Shown here one piece after another: positions 35,182-44,218 of a stretch of DNA of 64,000 nucleotides. This DNA comes from Mumia sp. ZJ1417. GTDB taxonomy: Bacteria; Actinomycetota; Actinomycetes; Propionibacteriales; Nocardioidaceae. The stretch covers positions 310,001-374,000 of the forward strand of contig NZ_CP059901.1 of assembly GCF_014127285.1 (NCBI RefSeq), written 5' to 3'. The position numbers were made by a program, and so were the translations under genes. Each line of letters opens with the position of its first letter. Position 1 is the stretch's first letter. A model generated the notes under the pieces. The model had not been told where the DNA came from and did no database searches. It saw only the letters and a list, made by a program, of their open reading frames with translations.

Positions 35182-35290
35182 TGGCGGGATGTGGGTGTGG
35201 CGACACCGGCACAGGGGCTAGGATGACGCGCACGGGGGCGGCACAGGACTGCATCGTTCGACGACCGCAAGCAAGACAGAAGAGAGCAAC

Positions 35291-35647
35291 GTGACCGCGT
35301 ATCCCGGTTGGCAGATCATCCATGAGGCCACCACGAAGGGCCCATCGTCGATGCGCCGCGTCGTCATTTTCAGTCATCGCAGCGGGTCGCGTCTGCGGCT
35401 CACGAGCGACTACCGCGGTGACGTCGCGACGACCGTCGCCGAGTCGTGGTCGTCCATCGGCTGGGTCGAGGCCCACCGCAGCGTCGACACCCAGCTCTTC
35501 CGCAGCAGCACCCCCAACGAGGCTGCGCTCGTCGACACGCTTGACCGGCTCCTGATCGAGGTCTTCCGGCTCGCGAGCCAGATCGTGGTCGGGCCTCAGG
35601 CGGCGCCGGCGCCGGCGTCCTCGGCGTTCAGCGACATGATGCGCTGA
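35291..35647 (+). CDS. Conserved-looking protein of unknown function
   Basis: 118 residues from a GTG with AGAGAGCAAC upstream. It has no membrane segment, signal peptide or recognised motif. The middle reads VVIFSHRSGSRLRLTSDYRG, and the C-terminal half is a helix (ALVDTLDRLLIEVFRLASQI) with an Ala/Pro tail. Codon use is normal for this genome, so it is likely real. It is divergent from acs. Confidence 0.6.
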   Translation: MTAYPGWQIIHEATTKGPSSMRRVVIFSHRSGSRLRLTSDYRGDVATTVAESWSSIGWVEAHRSVDTQLFRSSTPNEAALVDTLDRLLIEVFRLASQIVVGPQAAPAPASSAFSDMMR

Positions 35648-35664
35648 CCCGCCGGTTGAACCCC

Positions 35665-35723
35665 GCCGCCGCTGGTTGAGCCTGTCGAAACCCGGCCGCC
35701 GCTGGTTGAGCCTGTCGAAACCC
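35665..35723. repeat. Two-copy 30-base tandem repeat (GGTTGAGCCTGTCGAAACCC type)
   Basis: GCCGCCGCTGGTTGAGCC followed by TGTCGAAACCC occurs at 35665-35693 and again at 35695-35723. A degenerate part-copy (GCCGGTTGAACCCC) lies at 35651-35664. The second copy ends at the bioQ stop codon. Its reverse, GGTTTCGACAGGCTCAACC, has the look of a repeat dispersed in many actinobacterial genomes. Confidence 0.8.
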
Positions 35724-36284
35724 TCAGGCCCTGACCGGCAGCGCCGCACGCAGCCCCGACAGCAGGAGGCCGAGTCCGAGGTCGAAGGACTCCGGCGACC
35801 CGATCGACGGGTCGTACGTGATTGCCCCTGTCGCGCTCGCCTGCTCGTGCATCTGACGCGCGGAGGCGTGCCCGAGGACGAAGAGCATGATCGTCCGAGC
35901 GCCCGTCACGGCGACGTCCCTCTCGAAGTCGTCAAGCATCTGTACGAGGCGTTGCTCGGGCTCTCCTGCGCCGAGGCCGAACGCGGATGCCGTCGCGACC
36001 ACCTCGGCACCGTCGCGTACCGCCAGCATCGCGTCGCGCGTCTCGTGGCAGAGGGCGGTCACCTGTGCGTCCCACGGGCCCGTCGCGTCCGGGCGGCGCC
36101 CGCGCGCGAGGATCTCGTCGGCCATCAGGGCGAGGAGCGTCTGCTTGTTGGGGACGTGGTGGTAGAGCGCGCTCGGCTGCACCTCGAGCTCGGCGGCGAC
36201 CCTCCTCATCGACAAGAACTCCAGGCCGTGGGTGTCGAGAACCCGCAGCGCACCCTGCACGACGTCCTGGAGGGTGTTGGCCAT
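35724..36284 (-). CDS. bioQ: TetR-family repressor of biotin genes (BioQ)
   Basis: A 186-residue protein. The N-terminal TetR HTH reads LSMRRVAAELEVQPSALYHH and VPNKQTLLALMADEIL; the C-terminal ligand domain ends SFDLGLGLLLSGLRAALPVR. It is assigned as BioQ because it diverges from the biotin transporter genes, and the gap holds two TGAAC-N3-GTTCA palindromes, the BioQ operator type known from corynebacteria and mycobacteria. It should repress bioYMN and probably itself. Confidence 0.88.
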   Translation of the reverse strand: MANTLQDVVQGALRVLDTHGLEFLSMRRVAAELEVQPSALYHHVPNKQTLLALMADEILARGRRPDATGPWDAQVTALCHETRDAMLAVRDGAEVVATASAFGLGAGEPEQRLVQMLDDFERDVAVTGARTIMLFVLGHASARQMHEQASATGAITYDPSIGSPESFDLGLGLLLSGLRAALPVRA

Positions 36285-36306
36285 GGGAGCAGTCTATCGG
36301 TTAGCC

Positions 36307-36319
36307 TGAACACCGTTCA
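36307..36319. promoter_or_regulatory. BioQ operator 1
   Basis: TGAACACCGTTCA is a palindrome of the TGAAC-N3-GTTCA type in the 59-base gap between bioQ and bioY, 23 bases from the bioQ start codon. A second copy follows two bases later. Confidence 0.85.
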
Positions 36320-36321
36320 GG

Positions 36322-36334
36322 TGAACACTGTTCA
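36322..36334. promoter_or_regulatory. BioQ operator 2
   Basis: TGAACACTGTTCA is the second palindrome, 15 bases from the first centre to centre. It ends at the ribosome site (AGGAG) of bioY, so a bound repressor would sit over the leader of the transporter mRNA or its start point. Confidence 0.85.
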
Positions 36335-36343
36335 GGAGACCTC

Positions 36344-36961
36344 ATGACCCTCGATTCCCAGGCCACGCCGTCCACGGCCGACGACGTCGTCGCCACCAGA
36401 CGCTCGTTCTCGACCACCGACCTCGCGCTCATCGCGGCGTTCGCGGCGCTCATCTCGGCATGCGCGTACCTGCCCGCGATCCCGGTCGGCGCCTCCGGCG
36501 TGCCGATCACGCTGCAAACCTTCGCCGTGATGCTCACGGGCTGCCTCCTCGGGCCGTGGCGCGGGTTCACCGCGGTCTCGCTCTACCTCGTGCTCGGTGC
36601 GATCGGTCTCCCGGTGTTCGCCGAGCACTCGTCGGGGCTGGGCACGTTCACGAGCGTCAGCGCCGGCTACCTGATCAGCTTCCCGTTCGCCGCGCTGCTC
36701 GGCGGGTTCCTCGTGAAGTACGTCGCCGGCCCGCAGCGCAAGACGCGCGCGGTCTGGGTCTTCCTGTGCTCGATCTCGGCGAGCATCCTCGTGATCCACC
36801 CGTTCGGGGTCGTCGGCATGATGCTCCACCAGGACGTCTCGCTGTGGACGGCGATGACCTGGGACGCACCGTTCTGGATCGGAGACCTCCTCAAGACGAC
36901 GCTGGTCGCGATCATCGCGGCCGAGGTGCACCGCGCCTTCCCACGGCTGCTGCACCCCTGA
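36344..36961 (+). CDS. bioY: Biotin ECF transporter substrate-binding component
   Basis: A 205-residue BioY protein with six hydrophobic segments. LPAIPVGASGVPITLQTFAVML and WRGFTAVSLYLVLGAIGLPVF are typical of the family (shown in parts), followed by the SAGYLISFPFAALLGGFLV region. It binds biotin in the membrane and works with BioM and BioN. AGGAG lies five bases before the ATG. bioM follows after two bases. Confidence 0.95.
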   Translation: MTLDSQATPSTADDVVATRRSFSTTDLALIAAFAALISACAYLPAIPVGASGVPITLQTFAVMLTGCLLGPWRGFTAVSLYLVLGAIGLPVFAEHSSGLGTFTSVSAGYLISFPFAALLGGFLVKYVAGPQRKTRAVWVFLCSISASILVIHPFGVVGMMLHQDVSLWTAMTWDAPFWIGDLLKTTLVAIIAAEVHRAFPRLLHP

Positions 36962-36963
36962 TC

Positions 36964-37671
36964 GTGCCGACACTGACGTTTGACGGCGCGGGGGTCACGG
37001 TCGCCACCCCGAAGGGTGACAAGGTGATCCTCGCGCCGACGTCGCTGGAGCTGACCGAGCGCCGCATCGGCGTGATCGGCGCCAACGGCTCAGGGAAGTC
37101 CACGCTCGCCCGGATGGTCAACGGGCTCGTCACCGCGTCGACGGGCCGGGTCCTCGTCGACGGGGTGGACGTCGCCGCGCAGCCGTCGCGCGTACGCCGC
37201 CGGGTGGGGTTCGTGTTCACCGACCCCGCGGCGCAGGTGGTGATGCCGACGTGCGTCGAGGACATCGAGCTCTCGCTGCGCCGCCACGTCAAGCGCGCCG
37301 GTGAGCGGCGTGAGAGGGCGCTCGACGTGCTCGCGCGGTACGGGCTGCGCGACCTCGCCGACACGAGCGTCCATGCCCTGTCGGGTGGACAGCGTCAGCT
37401 GCTGGCGATCGCGGGTGTCCTTGCGACGGAGCCTGTCGTCGTGGTCGCCGACGAGCCGACGACCCTCCTCGACCTCGCCAACACCCGGCGGATCGGCGAC
37501 CTGCTCCACGGGCTCGACCAACAGGTCGTGCTGGTGACCCACGACCTCGATCTCGTACGGCACTGCGACCGCGTCCTCGTCGTCGACCACGGGCGGGTGC
37601 GCTTCGACGGGGCTGCCGACGAGGCCGTCGCGGACTACGTGGCGTCTGTCGAGCAGGCGGTCGCACCGTGA
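36964..37671 (+). CDS. bioM: Biotin ECF transporter ATPase
   Basis: A 235-residue ABC ATPase with Walker A GANGSGKSTLARMVNG, ABC signature LSGGQRQLLAIAG and Walker B VVVADEPTTLLDL; the Q-loop lies near FTDPAAQVVMPT. It powers BioY through BioN. The GTG start lies two bases after bioY, and the end overlaps bioN by four bases (GTGA). Confidence 0.95.
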   Translation: MPTLTFDGAGVTVATPKGDKVILAPTSLELTERRIGVIGANGSGKSTLARMVNGLVTASTGRVLVDGVDVAAQPSRVRRRVGFVFTDPAAQVVMPTCVEDIELSLRRHVKRAGERRERALDVLARYGLRDLADTSVHALSGGQRQLLAIAGVLATEPVVVVADEPTTLLDLANTRRIGDLLHGLDQQVVLVTHDLDLVRHCDRVLVVDHGRVRFDGAADEAVADYVASVEQAVAP

Positions 37672-38282
37672 GCACCCCGTACCTGATCGGTGTCTATCAG
37701 CCGGGCGACTCGGTGGTCCACCGGTTGCCGGTGGGCGTGAAGGTCGCGGCGCTCGCGGTGTTCAGCGTCGCGGTCGTGGCGGTACGCAGCATGCCTGCGT
37801 CGTGGGCGTACCTCGCCGTCGCGCTCGCGGTCGCAGCCGTCGCTCGGGTGCCGTTGAGGCTGCTCGCGCGCGCGGCACGGGCGGTGCTGCTCGTGGCGGT
37901 CGTGATCGGGGCCTTCCAGTGGTGGTTCCACGGCCGCGACCGCGCGATCGAGACGCTGCTCGACCTCGTGTCGCTGTCGCTGATGGCGGTCGTCCTCACC
38001 GCCACGACACCGGTCAACGCGATGCTCGACGCCTTTGTCCGGTGGATCACGCCGCTGCGTTGGTTCGGTGTGGATCCCGACCGCGTCGCGCTGACGATCT
38101 CCCTCGCGATGCAGGCGATCCCGGGCACGTTCGCGATCGCCGCGGAGACGCGCGACGCCGCTCGCGCCCGAGGGCTCGAGCGGCGCCCACGGGCGTATCT
38201 CTCGCCGTTCGTCATCCGGGTCGTCGCGCGCGCCCAGGAGACGGGCGACGCGCTCGCCGCTCGCGGCGTCGGCGACGACTGA
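37668..38282 (+). CDS. bioN: Biotin ECF transporter transmembrane component
   Basis: A 204-residue EcfT-type protein with about five helices and the coupling motifs ARARG (about residue 165) and AARG near the C-terminus, which touch the ATPase. It completes the bioYMN unit. The GTG start lies inside the bioM stop codon. Confidence 0.93.
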   Translation: MSTPYLIGVYQPGDSVVHRLPVGVKVAALAVFSVAVVAVRSMPASWAYLAVALAVAAVARVPLRLLARAARAVLLVAVVIGAFQWWFHGRDRAIETLLDLVSLSLMAVVLTATTPVNAMLDAFVRWITPLRWFGVDPDRVALTISLAMQAIPGTFAIAAETRDAARARGLERRPRAYLSPFVIRVVARAQETGDALAARGVGDD

Positions 38283-38425
38283 CGTCCGCCGGGGCCACGT
38301 TCGCTCGGGTACCCCTGCCAAGCTGCGCCGACCCGAGTGGGTGCGGTGGGGTCAGTCGCCGTTCGCTGGGGTACCCGAAGGAACCGACAGGGTACGGCGC
38401 GGGCGATCGCCGCGCCGAGCGGCCG

Positions 38426-40331
<1,906 letters not shown>

Positions 40332-40360
40332 GGCGGGCGCGCGCTGAGCCGGCGGGCGGC

Positions 40361-40957
40361 TCAGCGCGAGAACGCGCCCTGCGCCTCGCGCAGACGTGTC
40401 CAGCCGAGCTCCCCGAACGGCTCGTGGCGCCGTACGACCGCGTCGGCGACGTCGTGGGCGGAGCGTTCGGCGAGGGTGACGAGGTCGTCGGGATAGCCGT
40501 ACGTGAGGCGGTGCTCGGTGAGCTCGTCGGCGTCGAGCGTCTCGACCTGTCCGTCGATCGTCAGGACCACATCGAGGTCGAGGTCGAGCATCGTCACGAG
40601 ATCGGGCGCCTCCCACCTCGCCGGGGTCGTCATGTCGACGTAGAGACGCCACCGCAGTCGTCTGGTCGGATCGTCCTCGACGGCGTGGAACGTCGCGACG
40701 TACGGGTCGGTGTGCGGGACGAGCGTGATGCTGTCGACGACCGTCCGTACGTCGCGGGCCGGGCGGACCATGCGCGACCCTGCCGGCATGTACAGCCACG
40801 TACCGACCTCGTCGCGGGCGTGCGCGATCGTGTCGAACTCCCAGTGCGGGTGGCCGCCGTACTTCGTCGTGACCTGACGGACGAGGGTCCCGGGTGCGGG
40901 CTCGGGCGGCGGTGCCGACCCAGGGGTGCCGATCAGGCCGCCATCGCGACGGGGCAC
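40361..40957 (-). CDS. DUF402 domain protein (FomD-like)
   Basis: A 198-residue protein with the DUF402 pattern: a beta-rich body (RLRWRLYVDMTTPARWEAPD) with LDLDLDVVLTIDGQVETLDA followed by ADELTEHRLTYGYPDDL. Members of this family hydrolyse nucleotide or CMP-phosphonate substrates with divalent metal; the substrate here is unknown. Its start overlaps the end of the ClgR-like gene by 25 bases, so the two are co-transcribed. Confidence 0.85.
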   Translation of the reverse strand: MPRRDGGLIGTPGSAPPPEPAPGTLVRQVTTKYGGHPHWEFDTIAHARDEVGTWLYMPAGSRMVRPARDVRTVVDSITLVPHTDPYVATFHAVEDDPTRRLRWRLYVDMTTPARWEAPDLVTMLDLDLDVVLTIDGQVETLDADELTEHRLTYGYPDDLVTLAERSAHDVADAVVRRHEPFGELGWTRLREAQGAFSR

Positions 40958-41268
40958 TGCGGAGTGCCGGCCTCGCGCACCGGCGCGACTCCCTGGTGCA
41001 CGGCGTAGGCGCGGGCGACCGTGGCGACGAGGTCGAGCATCGTGATACCGAGGGCCGTGCAGACCGAGGCGATGATCTCCGAAGAGGCTTCCTTCTGGCC
41101 GCGCTCGATCTCGGAGAGGTAGGCCAGCGAGACTCGGGAGGACTTCGCAACGTCGCGCAAGGTCCTGCCGCGCGCACGGCGCTCCCCGCGGAGCGCGTCG
41201 CCCAGCGCCTCACGCAGCAGCGGGGCGGGCTCCGGTGCGGGCGGGACGGGTGCGAGCAAGGTGGTCAC
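40933..41268 (-). CDS. ClgR-like XRE-family regulator
   Basis: A 111-residue protein with one HTH: GRTLRDVAKSSRVSLAYLSE and IERGQKEASSEIIASVCTAL are near-identical in style to ClgR, which controls clp protease and lon genes in actinobacteria. The chain ends AMAA. In Streptomyces a C-terminal double alanine marks ClgR and PopR for ClpP, so this protein may be proteolytically controlled; that is inference. True clgR normally follows cinA; this locus differs, so it may be a paralogue. Confidence 0.8.
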   Translation of the reverse strand: MTTLLAPVPPAPEPAPLLREALGDALRGERRARGRTLRDVAKSSRVSLAYLSEIERGQKEASSEIIASVCTALGITMLDLVATVARAYAVHQGVAPVREAGTPQCPVAMAA

Positions 41269-41338
41269 TCTTTCACGCTAGGCGGCGTACCCAAGTTCGC
41301 GCCATCGCAGACGCGCTTCGTTCGCTCTCAGCAGACGC

Positions 41339-42124
41339 TCAACCCAGCCCGATGCGCAGCTCGCCGCGCGGCACGGACGAGGGATTGAGGGCGTCCTTGT
41401 GGACGATCGCGCGGTAGCAGCGCGTCGCGTACCGCATCCGCAGACCGTTGTGCCCGCTGGCGTGGCTCTCGTACAGGGCACGGACCTGGTCGAGGACACG
41501 TTCTCGCTCGCGGTGGGCCCGTGCGGCGATCGACGAGCGCGACGAGACCAGGGCGAGGAGGGCGTCGAGGTCGAGCTGCTGCCAGAAGCCGAAGTCGGCA
41601 GAGTCGGGCAGATCGAACAACCCCGAGAGCGGCAGCGAGTCGGTGATCGCCGCGAGGTCGTCGGGCTCGGCGTCGATGATCGCCGTGAGGCGGCGGACCC
41701 ACGGGACGGACTCGTCGCGGGTGTTCCAGACGAGCGCGGCACGTCCACCGGTCCGCAGGACGCGAGCGACCTCGGGGAGGGTGCGCTCGGCGTCGAACCA
41801 GTGGTACGACTGCGCGGCCACGACGACGTCGAAGGACCCGGCGGGAAACGGAAGGCGCTCGGCGACCGCGCGTACGACGGGGACCTCGAGGCGGCTGGCG
41901 AGCCTGCCGAGCATCTCGGCGGAGCGGTCGAGGGCGACGACGTCGTGCCCGAGCGCCGTCAGGGCGGTGGTCATCTGGCCGGATCCGGCGCCGAGCTCGA
42001 GAACGCGGACGGGCGCGTCACCGATGAGCCACCGCACGGCGCGCTCGGGGTAGGACGGTCGGGAGTGCGCGTAGTCTCCGGCGCACGCGTCGAAGGCTCG
42101 CGCACGCTCCGGGGACCTGTCCAC
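41339..42124 (-). CDS. Class I SAM-dependent methyltransferase
   Basis: A 261-residue Methyltransf_11-type protein with motif I VRVLELGAGSGQMTTAL, the acidic end of strand 2 in VVALDRSAEMLG, and FDVVVAAQSYHWFDAERTLP. The substrate is unknown. It lies upstream of the ClgR-like gene on the same strand with a 70-base gap. Confidence 0.88.
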   Translation of the reverse strand: MDRSPERARAFDACAGDYAHSRPSYPERAVRWLIGDAPVRVLELGAGSGQMTTALTALGHDVVALDRSAEMLGRLASRLEVPVVRAVAERLPFPAGSFDVVVAAQSYHWFDAERTLPEVARVLRTGGRAALVWNTRDESVPWVRRLTAIIDAEPDDLAAITDSLPLSGLFDLPDSADFGFWQQLDLDALLALVSSRSSIAARAHRERERVLDQVRALYESHASGHNGLRMRYATRCYRAIVHKDALNPSSVPRGELRIGLG

Positions 42125-42174
42125 AGGCCCGAGGCTACCAACGGCTCCGCGGCCCGCCCCGTATCCTGCAGGGC

Positions 42175-42915
42175 GTGCCTGACCCCTTTTCCGCCCTGAC
42201 GGCGCTGGACGGTGTCCCGTCGGCGTTCGCTGCCACCCGTGACGGTCTCGACTCGCTGCTGCGTGACCGCGGTCTGCGCCGCAGCACGCCCGAGATGACG
42301 GCCGACTCGCTGTTGCTGGGCGCGGCCGCGAGCGCCGCGATCGACGGTGCCCCGTACGATCCGGACGGCCTGCGTCGCGGCGAGGCCGATCCGCTTGCCC
42401 TCGCCGTCGCGCGGATGAGCACCGAGCTGCTGTCGCTGGTCCCGACGTGGCACAAGGCCCCGCTTCAGGCGATCGCCCGCATCCACGCGCTGGTGGCGCG
42501 GGGCCGAGTCAGCGACGACGAGCTGGGACGGCCGGTGTCGCCGGAGGGTGCGAGGCGGCTCGGCACGCTCGCGCAGGCCGTGGTCGCCCCGACAGAGGCG
42601 CCGGGCCTGCTGGTCGCTTCGGTCGTGCACGCCGAGATCGCGACCGCAGGGGCGTTCGTGTCCGACAACGGGATCGTCGCACGGGCGGCCGAGCGGCTGG
42701 TGATCGTCGCCAAGGGTGTCGATCCGGCGAGCCTGACGGTGCCGGAGGCCGGTCACCGGGCTGCGGGGGCGGGCTACACGAAGCTGCTGGGCGAGTACGA
42801 GTCGGAGGGGACGGCAGGCGTGCACAAGTGGCTGCTGTACGCGGCACAGGCGTACGCGGACGGCGCGGAGGCGGCGCCTGTCGAGCCACCGAAGGGCCCC
42901 CGCAGCCGCTCCTGA
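42175..42915 (+). CDS. Fic-fold-like protein without the usual catalytic motif
   Basis: A 246-residue helical protein, present near acs and the Tad genes in many actinobacteria and variously labelled oxidoreductase or hypothetical. The segment VVHAEIATAGAFVSDNGIVA with RAAERLVIVAKGVDP runs where Fic enzymes have HPFxxGNGRxxR. The catalytic His-Pro is replaced and only the NG/xxR part is kept, so AMP transfer is doubtful. The function is unknown. The GTG at 42175 is the best start. Confidence 0.7.
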   Translation: MPDPFSALTALDGVPSAFAATRDGLDSLLRDRGLRRSTPEMTADSLLLGAAASAAIDGAPYDPDGLRRGEADPLALAVARMSTELLSLVPTWHKAPLQAIARIHALVARGRVSDDELGRPVSPEGARRLGTLAQAVVAPTEAPGLLVASVVHAEIATAGAFVSDNGIVARAAERLVIVAKGVDPASLTVPEAGHRAAGAGYTKLLGEYESEGTAGVHKWLLYAAQAYADGAEAAPVEPPKGPRSRS

Positions 42916-42972
42916 CACCCCAACCCCTGTGCGCACACCCCAACCCCCGTGCGCGCCCCAGCCCTCGTGCGC
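42915..42972. repeat. C-rich 20-base tandem repeat with palindromic GTGCGC
   Basis: Units at 42915-42934, 42935-42954 and (shortened) 42955-42972 share the pattern ACACCCCAACCCCnGTGCGC. GCGCAC at 42931-42936 can pair with GTGCGC at 42949-42954 around the C-rich loop ACCCCAACCCCC. It starts at the last base of the Fic-like gene's stop codon. Confidence 0.75.
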
Positions 42973-43012
42973 GCTCCCGTGGGAGGGCGGCGAAGCCGTC
43001 CGAACAGGCAGA

Positions 43013-43245
43013 CGCGCCACCTGCTCGAGATGGCGCGCCCTTGGCTGACCGTCTTCTCGGCTACCAGGCGTCCTGAACTCCGTAGTACCAGTCCGGGGCC
43101 TCGATGGGTTCTCCCGTGGCTGGTATCCCTTTAAGACGGGAAGGGTCGTCGCGTGGGTACCGGGTCTTCGATCTGCCGCCTTACTTGTCTCCTTTGTACC
43201 CGCTCGGGACGGTTACGGCTACCCCTTGGCCGCAGATGGCGAGAT
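43013..43245 (-). ncRNA. Probable Ms1/MTS2823 (scr3559)-type 6S-like RNA, ends approximate
   Basis: A 337-base gap between the HAD phosphatase and the Fic-like gene. The right two thirds is clearly less G+C-rich than its surroundings and can fold on the minus strand. ACCGTC near the 5' side (43208-43213) pairs with GACGGT near the 3' side (43048-43053); TACCAG (43120-43125) pairs with CTGGTA (43086-43091); GGG-AGAA-CCC sits inside. An inverted repeat at 43013-43037 could end it. In mycobacteria the abundant RNA Ms1, which binds RNA polymerase core, lies just downstream of this HAD gene on the same strand. Assignment rests on position and structure, not on a sequence match. Confidence 0.55.
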
Positions 43246-43252
43246 GCGAGGC

Positions 43253-44098
43253 TCACACAGAGCGGCGGCGTTTGAGCTGGTGAAGAGCGACTCCGGCCGC
43301 CGCGGACACGGCGGCGGCGGCCAGCCCGGCGACAGCGACCTTGCTGCCGGTGGACTCGAGCGAGACTCGGCTCTTCAGGGCGATCGGCTCGGCGAACTCG
43401 AGCACCGGCCAGTCCTCCTCGGCAGCCAGGCGACGCAACGCCTTGTCCGGGTTGACGACGTACGGGTGCCCGACCTCGACGAGCATCGGCACGTCGGTCT
43501 CGGAGTCGGAGTAGGCGTAGGACTCGGTGAGGTCGTACCCCTGCTCGTCGGCGAGTTCCCTGATCGCGATGGCCTTGTTCTCGCCGTACGCGTACCTCTC
43601 GATCTCGCCGGTGTAGCGGCCGTCCTCCTCGACGAGCCGCGTCGCGATCACGTGGTCGGCACCGAGCATCGCGCCGATCGGGTCGACGACCTCAGACCCT
43701 GAGGCGGAGACGATGACCACGTCGCGCCCTGCGGAGCGGTGCGCAGCGATCAGGTCGACGGCCTCGACGTAGACGAGGGGGTCGACGACACTGTGGAGCG
43801 TCTCGGCGACGACCTGCCGCACGGTCTCGACGTCCCACCCCTCCACGAGCGCGGTGAGGTAGGCGCGCATCTTCTCCATCTGCGCCTCGTCGGCACCCTG
43901 CAGGGCGAACATGAACTGCGCGTACGCGCTGCGGAGCACTGACCGGCGGCTGATGAGGCCGGAGTCGTAGAAGTGCTTGGAGAACGCCAGCGTGCTGGAG
44001 CGGGCGATGATCGTCTTGTCGAGGTCGAAGAACGCCGCGGAGCGGGTGCTCGCGGAAGGGACGGGCGTCGCGTCGGACGTGGTCACGCGTTCAAGCAT
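43253..44098 (-). CDS. HAD-IB family phosphatase with C-terminal membrane anchor
   Basis: About 281 residues from ATG 44098. Motif I is AAFFDLDKTIIARS, motif II VVIVSASGSEVVDP, and motif IV SYAYSDSETDVPMLVEVG; the cap contains GMxxx-free helices as in SerB-like enzymes. A hydrophobic segment near the C-terminus (KVAVAGLAAAAVSAAAGVAL) may anchor it. It corresponds to Rv3661. A lipid or phosphoserine-like substrate is possible but unproven. The longer frame to 44215 would reach the ssd start, so the shorter start is chosen. Confidence 0.88.
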   Translation of the reverse strand: MLERVTTSDATPVPSASTRSAAFFDLDKTIIARSSTLAFSKHFYDSGLISRRSVLRSAYAQFMFALQGADEAQMEKMRAYLTALVEGWDVETVRQVVAETLHSVVDPLVYVEAVDLIAAHRSAGRDVVIVSASGSEVVDPIGAMLGADHVIATRLVEEDGRYTGEIERYAYGENKAIAIRELADEQGYDLTESYAYSDSETDVPMLVEVGHPYVVNPDKALRRLAAEEDWPVLEFAEPIALKSRVSLESTGSKVAVAGLAAAAVSAAAGVALHQLKRRRSV

Positions 44099-44218
44099 AG
44101 ACAGCGAGGGCGGTCGGGGTCGCCGGAAATTCGGGCGTGGCCGGTCCACAGCCTGGCGTCCTCCACACCACAGCGCCTCCTCGAGGCCGCCGGCTTCGTG
44201 AGGACACATGCTCACGTC

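Noticed and set aside
43061-43180. A minus-strand reading frame of 39 codons ending in a very protein-like tail (APDWYYGVQDAW), preceded by an AAAGGAG.
   Set aside because: There is no ATG, GTG or TTG start. A TAA at 43181-43183 closes the frame right after the ribosome-site-like sequence, and third codon positions are far less G+C-rich than in neighbouring genes. The stretch fits a structured RNA better. A lasso-peptide reading was also considered and dropped because no leader threonine or biosynthetic gene is present.
44099-44218. 6C RNA between the HAD phosphatase and ssd, where M. tuberculosis B11 is found.
   Set aside because: The 120-base gap has no pair of hairpins with six-C loops; only an ordinary divergent promoter region is seen.
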